From Nomia melanderi (taxonomy: Eukaryota > Arthropoda > Insecta > Hymenoptera > Halictidae), in the NCBI RefSeq assembly GCF_051020985.1, contig NC_135001.1:18159896-18223895 (forward strand): DNA of 64,000 nucleotides, read 5' to 3'. A program made the translations under genes and the position numbers. The notes under the pieces are model-generated. The model was not told the DNA's origin. It was given only the letters and a program-made list of their open reading frames with translations, and ran no database searches. Below are positions 28,801-39,300 of the stretch, in pieces (positions within the stretch are counted from its first letter, which is position 1; each line of letters opens with the position of its first letter).

Positions 28801-31800
28801 TATATTAAAGCAAATCTGAGGAAACTGAACCGAAGTATCATATTGGGTACGCGACAGGATACAGTACACGCAACAATAAATTGACAAAATAATTATACAG
28901 CGTGTACCACAGTATATGGGCATAATGTCACGTTTACATTATCTTGCGTTCCAGTTTCCTTAATGTTTTTGTGTTGCACCCATTGTTCAAAGTTTTCGGT
29001 TCACAACACAATTGTGGATAACGTTGACATACTCCGAAAACACATTGAAGAGGTTTGTTTATTTGTGTATTTGTCAAACTGCATTTGACACTATTCTTCA
29101 CATATTCGAGCCGAAGGTTGTCACTTCGAGCGGTTTGACTGCGGAAAAATGGCAAAATATGTAGCTCAAAAAGAATCGATCAGAATGAGTTTTCTTCATT
29201 AGTATGTTAAGTTCCCTAACACTATAATCATATACTTTTACAAGATAAAAATTAGATATTCTTCCGTTTGCCTTCAACTATTGAAACGACTGCACGCTAT
29301 GGTTAAAATACTTCTTCATTTTTATTCACTAAGGTAACACATTAATTAAATATATCGAATATGAAACTTATGCAATGTAACGTTTGTATTAGATTATGAA
29401 AAAAGCATTCAAATAGATAGTTTAACGAGTATTTTACTTCTTTCTTTCATTCCTAAATTCTTGTTTCGTTTAACTGTTTACATTTGGAGAAAAATCTTGA
29501 ATTATCTAAAACCTGTAGTAATAATATAATTAAATCACAAGTATTATTATCTTCTTAATATTAATAAATGCAGCTTTTTAATAACAATGATGAAAATTAG
29601 ACAAGTTTTACTTCGGATTAGAAATAAAAAAGATACTCTTTTAGAATATAACTTTATGAAATAAAAAGTACGTAATTAGTAATTACATCTCGGGTTTATT
29701 CTTTGCTACGGGTAAATATCTGATCCTTGTAACTTTTATAAACAATTCTTCGTATAACTCTTCGAATAATTATTTTACTAGTAAGTCTTCATCGGGAAGG
29801 AAATCCGAGCATCGTAATACGATTACATTTAAACGCACTTACAGTAATTTATCAAGTTTCCATCAAGAGACTAGTTCAATTTTCATGAAATTAAAACAAT
29901 TATCGGTTCTCGAGCTGGCCTATAGTTAGCCTATGTTTAACATCAGCCTTTAATTCAGAATGAAGCTTATCACGGAGAAGACATTCGATCGATATAAAGT
30001 TGATTTGAAGATATTTCGAGGATTATTCAATTTGCAATAATGGTTTGCTTCCATTATTTCGCTTTGCATCCACGTAACCTTTCTATTCGTGGAAGATAGC
30101 GCCATCGTTGGATAGAATCTAAAATCTTACGAGCCAGAAGGCGGAAACGTGTCTGAATGGTGTCGATCTAAACAGAAATCACGTTAACTTAAACTGGTGC
30201 ACGGCGAATACTAAAATAAGCCAGGCAAGGGGACAAGTGCGACTATCTTTCAACTTGATTGAACTATTGTGACGTTCCTTCAATAGCTTCAGAAATTCTT
30301 GGGTTCGTGTTGTACGTTACGCGATCGCTTATATTTGAAAGGACTAATAAAATCCTGTTTAAATTATACGTACGATCGATCAATCGAACTTACCGGCAAT
30401 TTCATTTTTCTTCCTATTATTCCTTCAAAACTATCATATTCGATCTACCATAAGGTTTTATAGGTGTCGTATTTCATTAAAAATTGAACACATTATTGTA
30501 ATCTTATTATCTAATGTAATGAGATTATTTTGAAACAGTTATTTAATACTAGGAATAATTACTATACAAACAAAATTAACAATTTACATTCGTATAACGA
30601 CATTAGAGTCGTTTATTTTTTAAACAAAACAAATATAAATATAGTAATATAAACATAATAACAATGCTTATTATTTAAATGGCGCAATCGAACTATTGAT
30701 TTCGACGAAATAACTCTGTCTATGTGAAACATTTTATAACAAATGCTTAATATTTGTTCATATCGTAAGTTACTATCGCAAAACAAGATGTTATAAAATG
30801 AATTAGCCAGTTGTTCGGAGTCTATTGTCTTCTAAATATATGTTTTCTTTTACATATTCTAGTTCGGGAAAATTGTCAAGTTAAAACTCCAGAAATTTTG
30901 CGTTCAACTTAATTTAATGCTGAATAATTTACTATGATTGTATCTCGTACTTTTTTTAACTGTTCTACTAGTCAGTTTTTAAGAACGTCGTTGTTTTCCA
31001 GGAGAAAAATACAAACCAATATTGTTGGACGACGCATACAAAGTCGAAATGAGACTAACTATAAGTTCCGTCAGCCAATCAGACTTTGGTTCGTATAAAT
31101 GTGTTTCCAAAAACTCATTAGGAGATACTGACGGCAGTATCAAAGTTTATGGTAAGTACTACAAGTTACTTTTTTACAGTTACCTGTATTCTTGAACTCG
31201 TTGCTGTCTAAATTAAGTGTATATACAATACATATAATATACTGTTGCCATGGAGGTCATCGGTGACCCCCAATTAAATCGAATTACTATAGTTCACTCA
31301 ATTAAAAGATGATTATTTGAAAACATCTCTATATTATAAATACTGCTAGCCAATGCGGTGGCACTCAGCTAGGCGAACTCGCAATAATAACAATGCAATT
31401 CAATCAAATAATTTAATATTATATAAATCGTGCGGCACTTAACGTGTTAACATTCATGTTGGTAGAGATCCATGAATCAGCAATACCTCGATAACATTAG
31501 GATCTATTATCGTAAATTTTCCGAAACTATATGATCAAAATAATATGATCTTTTTTATTTAAACAAATTTTTTTTACTGTATGTATTAATTTGCGCCAAC
31601 TCCATTGGGTTGTTGGCAATTACTTTAAATTATGCAGATGATTATCTATGTATATGATTGTATTGTGTATTCCTTAGTTGTGGATGGTCGGTTAAATTAT
31701 ATAAGTATGATTGTTAAGGTCATTAAATTACGTTGCTTCATTTCCTATAAAAATATGGAACATAGAAAAATATGAAACAATATAGAATTTTATTTTAAAA

Positions 31801-34800
31801 AAGAACAATGTATTTTTTTAAGCTCAAGTTTTTTCGTAAGCTAAAAATAATGAAGATAATTAGGTGAAACTGCGTAGTAAGCAACATAGGTTCGTTGAGT
31901 TCACGCCGTAACTACGCAACTATCTTCATAAAGAAGTGTATTTTATTTCCCCCGTTATGCATAGTTACCTTTGAAAATATGTTGAGTTCACTGTAAACAT
32001 AATACGCATAAACTTTAATTTACAAACTCGGGATGAAGCAAAGAGGTTAGAACCTTGTAACTTAGAATTAATACAAAAATCTGAATATTAAACCTACAGA
32101 ATTTACTTTCTATAAAGAATCATTTAACAGTCGCTGGCGGTTTAAAAAAAATCTAACATTTTAATTTATGATCACAAAAAATATTTTTCTTCTGAATGTT
32201 TTAGTTGATCATCGTGTGTACGATATAAAACCTTTATAACATTATCAATGATTATGAAAAACGTTAATTTTTACTAAATATAAGAAGTTTTACAAATTAT
32301 AAACCAGAAAACTTGTTCGTACATTTTTATTTGTAACTACGAATGCTCCTAATATATTTTTCCTCGTATGTTCCAGAAATAATATCGAGTTCAAAGTCCA
32401 ATAATAACAACACAAGATACAAAGGTAAGTAATTGTTTCTAAAATGGTATTGCTCTCATTTGAATTGGTCGATTCTCGTATAAGGGCAATTATTTAAATC
32501 GCGTATAATTATACAGAGATCATTGTATCTTAAAAAATACTTTCACGGTAATCATGTTCGAAAAATAAGTATGAATAAAGGAAAAACCATTTCTACAGTG
32601 GCTTATCAAAAAGAAATATTTTATGTTAATTGTAAGTTTTCTTGCTTTAACCGGAAGAATAATTACAGACAGTAAACATATTATCGGCTTCTGTGCCGTT
32701 TTACCATTTAACCTTCGGAATATCGCGCTGGGTTAATTTATACCCATGTTTTCCAGACATCTGTCGTGAAATAAATGAAAATTCAGGTTTAACAATTGTC
32801 ATAAAATATGTATGAAAAATACATTCTATATCGAACATTACAATGCAGAAAGCAAAGATTTTCTGTTTACATTTCACCTAATTCATATCTCGTTGATTCA
32901 TATATTTTTGAAAAAGAATTTTAAGATTTAACATTGCAAATATTATAGACAAAGAAATTACATGAACGATAAAATAATGAAAAGAAAATACACATCCTCT
33001 AAAGAAAACTTGGTACCTTACAATTGTTGAAACAGATATTACGAAACTTTTGTTAACTTTTTCATTGAAAATCATAATTGTCTAACTCACAACAGTGACA
33101 GTTATTTATTTTATTCTATTTCCTATGATTTTTCATATATTACTTTACATAAGTCGTACACAGACTAAGAATTAGGCGCATAGTCGACCTATGTTACTGC
33201 TCGCTTTGTGCTGATTGGTACTTTCTGAATGATGCGGTGTAACGTGCATACTTGTCATGAAATAACGCGTCGCTGATTAATTAGATCGAGTATCTAGTTG
33301 GTGTGCGCCGATCCACTCTCTAGATATTCTCATGAATCGACCTTTACAAAGGTAGACACAAGTCTATGCTCCCCGGCACCACCGTCTGTCAAAGCTTGTT
33401 TCAATCGCGAATAATTGTGTGTCACTTTCGAGAACAAGGTTCCCTTTCTCGTTCAAGATGCAAACAATTGATAATCGGAATGTAGGTTGAAATAACGCCA
33501 ATTGATTTAATAAGTTCGTAATCAATAGAAATTCACTCTTTCGAAATTAGCCTCTCCGCTTATTACTTTCTGTCGTTTGACGCTTCGTTGATTGATCTTA
33601 ATACGAATGTTAATAGAAAGGTCCATTAAAGTATTATTAATTTACCGGTTTGATTATAAATGTGGAATTAATTGTAATTTGTATTGAAATCTTACTGTAA
33701 GCTTTTTATAATATTACACTAAACTGATTTATAAAACTTCGTGCTCCGACAATGAGTGCAAGAACATAGTTCAACATAATCTTTTTGTTTTTAAGTGAAA
33801 TCTATGAGTATTGCTTGTTGAGCAATAAAACTGTTTGGCTCGTCTCCCAAATTTTGTACGTTTCTTTACTTATTATACAGATTATGAGACAGGTTCATCT
33901 ATTGATTGATAAGGCGAAGAGATTCAGCCCTTTGGATCTCCGTTCGCGTATCACATGAGAACTGTTGCAACGAATACTGATATTTATTGATTCCTTCTTG
34001 TTTATGATTGATTAATATAAAATTACTACAATCTTATTACATTTGTTTTATATTATTATTGCAGCAGAGTGTCGACAGTTCGGAAAGTCAAATTATTCTG
34101 ACAATCAAACACTTCATATTATTGAACCTGTGTGAACTATTTAGTTTATGTTACGCGAAATACCAATCAAGTTTTAAAAAATTGCTTTGCGATGACAATA
34201 TATGTTTATATTATGTTATGAAAATTGAATCATGCTTTCCACTATATGTATACTTACATGCATCGCACTCGCAGACTTTCTAGGACATTCCTTCGTCGCT
34301 ATGAATATCTTCGATTACGTTTGGAATATTTCAGATTATTGATTTTATTTGCACGTAGCATCTTTCTAGAATATTATAGATGCCTCTAACATTTACTCGT
34401 GACACACAAACACACACACATATGAATCACCACCTTCGATATTTTAAATACACGGAGAACTTCTCTTAAATTTTAAAGCACTACGAAGTACAGACAAGTA
34501 CAGAACTAATGTAAGCAAAGTTTGGAAGATTATATTTCAACATTATTCAGGTTAAAGCCCATGGCAACAAAAGACTGGGGTAAAAGGATAATGCAAGACC
34601 TATGTGGAGCATCCCTTCAAATGTTTCCTTAAAAATTGTGTTATCGTGTCTAGTGTATGCTATCGTCTTTTTATTTAAAGTAACACGGTAAATCAGGAAA
34701 AGATGGCCAACTTTTTTGTAAGAATTGTTACATCGTAAATATCATTAATACGTAACGAAAAGAAAATTAATAAATATTTATTATACATTTAAATTAATAA

Positions 34801-36268
34801 ATATTTATGAAAGTAGATACGTATAAAAAGAATAGTTAAATAGGCCTCTATGCAAGATTCGATATACCACTAAGAACAATTGAAAATATAGATATTTGAC
34901 AAATTAAATGAGATGTATACATACACAGAATATATCAACGCGCAGTAAATTTTATTTCATTTAATACGATTTGCACGTTCCTAACGGAAAACAATTTTGA
35001 TATACCTACTTATGGCATACATGCATTATGCTAAGCCGTTTATAAATTTAGTAGCACTTATTTACTAAAGGAAACCTTATATTTTGTTATAATTATTTTT
35101 GCTAGGAAATCGGAAATTTCTAATATTTCTTCTAATGATTAGGTATATACAAGTGAGTTCTCTAAATCAACGTTTTTGATACATAGAGCGAGTACTCCGA
35201 TATGTCAAATACCCAAGTAGATCAGGTCGAAGAAATGTGGACGAAATCGGGCGGGATCGTGAAAGTATCTTTTCACATATGAATCCTTGGAACTCTGAAA
35301 CTTCCGAATACCTGACATTTGATTCAGGCTTATTTGAAATGCATCACTTGATCTTCATAATACGGTTCTTGATATACTTTTTTAAGCAACCGAATGTGTA
35401 CCTGGTAAACCTGTGTAATTTGTCTTTACAAATATCGAATACGAAAAGTAAATGTTAAAACAATTTTCATTTCTCTCAGCAAATGATTTCTATACGAATT
35501 TATTATATTTACTCAACAGAAAAATATGTGTTTTAATAAATAATAAAAAGTCAGCTCTATTAAAATTAGTTTTTTAATTAGTGCTTATTCTATTCATAGA
35601 ATAGATTTTCAAATTCTAAAACAGTACTAGAAAGTATATTTTATCTACAAATATTTCCAAAATTTTCGAAAAAATGAACTAACATTAGAACCTGTGTATA
35701 GGTTTGTTCAAACGCAACGAGGAAGAGGTCGAAACTCCCAGGACAACTCAATAAATATTATACGAAGTACTGTGTTTTCGTATGAACTCCTCCTGATGCA
35801 ATTAACTTTGAAAATAGGTGCATGCGCACGTCAATTCAAACTTTCCTTTAATGCATTTCTGCTTTATTTAAAAACAACTTGCGAATAAAGCCTGTAAATT
35901 AGAGGGAGCATTAAAAGGCTAAACAATTCAAAGTATATGATTAATTGAAACAAAAAGTAAATATTATTTAAGATAGTCATACATTTATGTAATATTTGAT
36001 TGAATATTTCTTTTACGAAAAATGGATATTTTCTATGAACGGTTAATAAACAGCACAATTTATCAAAACACATTGTAAAGTGTAACAAGGACACAAGAAT
36101 GGAGGTTGCTGAATCTGAAGTAGGAAATATATTAAAGATAACTGTGTCTTATCAGTAAAATCTCCTCTGCTTTTATATTACTTGAATTCTTCTCAAACTT
36201 GTAATAACTAATAACTACTTATCATTAATATTAATAATAAAATACTAATACTCTAATGTTTTCAATTC

Positions 36269-36300
<32 letters not shown>

Positions 36301-39300
36301 GTGATATTGTCGCAAAATGCATACTGCCTCGATGTATAAATAAATATGTGATGTTAATGTGTGCAAAATACATGATGTGCATTTCTTGTACAAAGAAAAA
36401 TAGAAATTCTTAAGGAAAATATTATATACGAATGACAGGAACATCCTATGGTATAGGTTAGGTCAGTTCAATATTTTTCGTTTCGAAGAACTTTATTTAA
36501 AGTTTTTCTACGAACAGTTTAACTTCCACGTGTACCGCGCTTATTTTCTATCAGCGGAGGCAGAACTATTTCTGTGTAATATTGTGAATGAATAGGAATA
36601 CTGACACAACGCCGTGTCAGATTTACAAACCGACCATCTCATTTGCTCCCCGCAGCGAAATGGTTACGAAAAGGATGTACAAAAGTCGACAGACCTCATT
36701 GCAGAGAGCTAGACGTTTAGAAGAACGGCTCTATAAAAAGCCACGGATGAATGCCATTTTGAACTTACACTTTATTCATCAACCCGTTCTCTTTACCAAG
36801 TTAAACGACAAGCTTACGCCGACATTCCGTTTGTGTCTATAAGCATATAATTTATGTAAAAAATCCCGCCAAAAATATCTGCACTATATTAAATTCACGT
36901 TCGAGTATGATAATCTGAAAAATCGGACGCACATACGTGAACTTTTCGTTATGAAAGCAGTAAAAAATCATCTTTCTTTCTATCGACATATTTCAAGTGT
37001 TTGCACTTTAAAAGATGACGTTTATCTATATTTCTATGAATTTAAATATACATATTCTTCTAAGATTCAACTATACTAAATACTACCTTTCGTAGCATAG
37101 CAGAAATTGTTAAATTTTCATTATTAGGATTTGAATTCTCATTAAATTATTATGTTATATTCTTGCATTGAACTGGTTTATAAATACAGATAAGAAATAA
37201 AGTACTATTGCTTAGTCTCAATGTGTATTTATTTACTGTTAAGTTACATTACTATCATAGTAACTTTTTAGTGGTAAAAGTTTCCATAAATACTTAATTT
37301 GATGTTATGATATGTGTTTAGAAGGAAGCTATTAATTTCTAGCTATTTCAAAAATTGCTTTATTATCTTCTAAAAATATCTCATATAGATGAAGATGAAA
37401 ATATACAAACAAATCAATTTGAAACTTCTATGTAATCTGATTCGTTTTATCAACCGTCTGCTTTTACCAAAAGTTGCCATTACTTTCATAAATGAAATGA
37501 ATAAGGTTAATGATCCTCGACGGATTAGAAGATCAGCAAGTTTATCGTTAACGTATATAATTGTGCAGCTTAATTAATATCGTTCGTAGGTCTTATAAGC
37601 GACTTTCTGATTTGCCGAGTCAACCAAATGAGAAATGGCGACCGTGCGACACGCCTACCTGAATCGCTATACGTATTTACATACACTACGGCCTTTGCCA
37701 GCCTGTTCTACCTACAAGTCTACAGCCTACATGAATTAATAACATGAAATTTAAAACTGGAAAGTCACAAAAATATACAGATATTCTCTCAAATTTTCTA
37801 GAATTTAAACCAAAGGCCAACAACTAGAATGACTGTTCAAGAAGAGCAAACAATTCGTTAAAAAGAGGAACATTTCGCAATAATAATGAAGAATTCAAAA
37901 TTTATAAATATAATTAAAAAAGTAACTATTTCGAAGGTAGTTTACATAAAAACCGGCGAAAATTGCCATCTCTGAGAATTTGTATTATTTAAACAATTTC
38001 AATACCGGTAAAATATTTAATACTCGCATGAAGTGGAATGTATTTTAATTCGAAAATTTTCGAATGAAAATGTGTACTAAAGTGATCGATTTAGATTATA
38101 TGATAAAATATCATTTATAAAAGCTATATTTTCAATGTTGGCCAATTAATGAGAGTTACATGAAAACAAATTTCGTGGCACCACTGGATTTTGAGATGCA
38201 GTTCCAACACGATGAAGAATGTAGGATTTATTATTGGCTCATCAGCTATCCGCATTTGCGTGCACACTCGAAGGTCGGAAATCGATATATGCAAAATATT
38301 TTGATGCTAACAGATTGAGAGGCGACGTTGCATTCGACGGAAGATTTATAGGCCCGTCTGGAGCCATAGGTCAACTTTATTGCGCACTGCCTATTCTTCT
38401 GTAAACAAATATCTGTTTCAACATTTAGTTCGCATATAATGAGATCAGTAACGAGACAAGACATTTTTCGATCAGAGAATGACACCGACGTTCGACGCTT
38501 GGGATACACGCAGTACAAATTCCGAATATAAATGTTGCAAATTTTGTATTTTCTCAACTTGTCTAACGAGGAGCGCTGCAGGTGAAATGAAGTATCATGT
38601 AACTTTATTAAAACTTTTGCCTGTACCTTTTTTACTTGTATTTTAAAATATCATATTATCGTGGTAAAGCTTCGTTCATTTTTTATTATTCTATCAAAAT
38701 ATTAATGGTAGAAAAGTTAGAGATATTTCACGTTGATTAGTTCTTTCTTTAATTTCGTACAACTGTTCTAAAAATAAAATAAAATGATATGCTTAAAAGT
38801 AGTCCGAAAAAACTGATACACTGTATTACCGTTCCTCAGGGAAGGTGTATCAACATGCTCCAAATGACGCCATTATACGAAAACGGTTCCATAAGAAAAC
38901 CCGGAGCATATAAATTAAATAACAAAACGTAATTCCCTTATTTTTAGGTAACTCTGTCAGAACATAAACTAATTCAGAATGTAAAATCAAAAATACACTC
39001 AGTATTTAGAAAATTTCACTGTATCAACTTAGCCCAATCTCCTCGTTATTCTACAGTATCTTGTAAGAACAAAAGATTGCTACTGTCCATGAAGAAATAA
39101 ACAATCATATGTATAATTACGTATTGCAGACGTTCAAGTAATTTATGATGCAATTATCAGCATTTTTATTAAAACACCGGTAAATGCTTTGGAATGAACA
39201 CTTCGTTAGGAAATGTTGAACAAAGTAACCTATAATTATTAAATAATCGAATACAAATTCAGACTTCTAATTTTAACGTCACTTTCCAATATCAACAGAT

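Larger units (their letters stand above)
22249..31001 (+). other. intron c of the DIP-like gene (8.8 kb)
   Basis: Splits Ig3. It holds a (GA)n tract, MITEs at 23973 and 26096 and the dispersed repeat at 25176. Patches of more balanced composition at about 23300-23900, 26500-26750 and 30050-30250 lack protein-like frames and could be regulatory. Confidence 0.85.

Noticed and set aside
31867..31921. Short inverted repeat TGCGTAGT/ACTACGCA
   Set aside because: An 8-bp stem with a long loop is expected by chance at this scale.
36588..36842. 84-codon frame starting MNRNTDTTPCQIYKP
   Set aside because: Basic but without a recognised motif. It lies deep in a DIP-like intron with no splice signals that fit the phase-1 pattern.
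38246..38557. 103-codon minus-strand frame in a DIP-like intron
   Set aside because: Cys/Arg-rich by composition only; no family recognised and no supporting gene structure.
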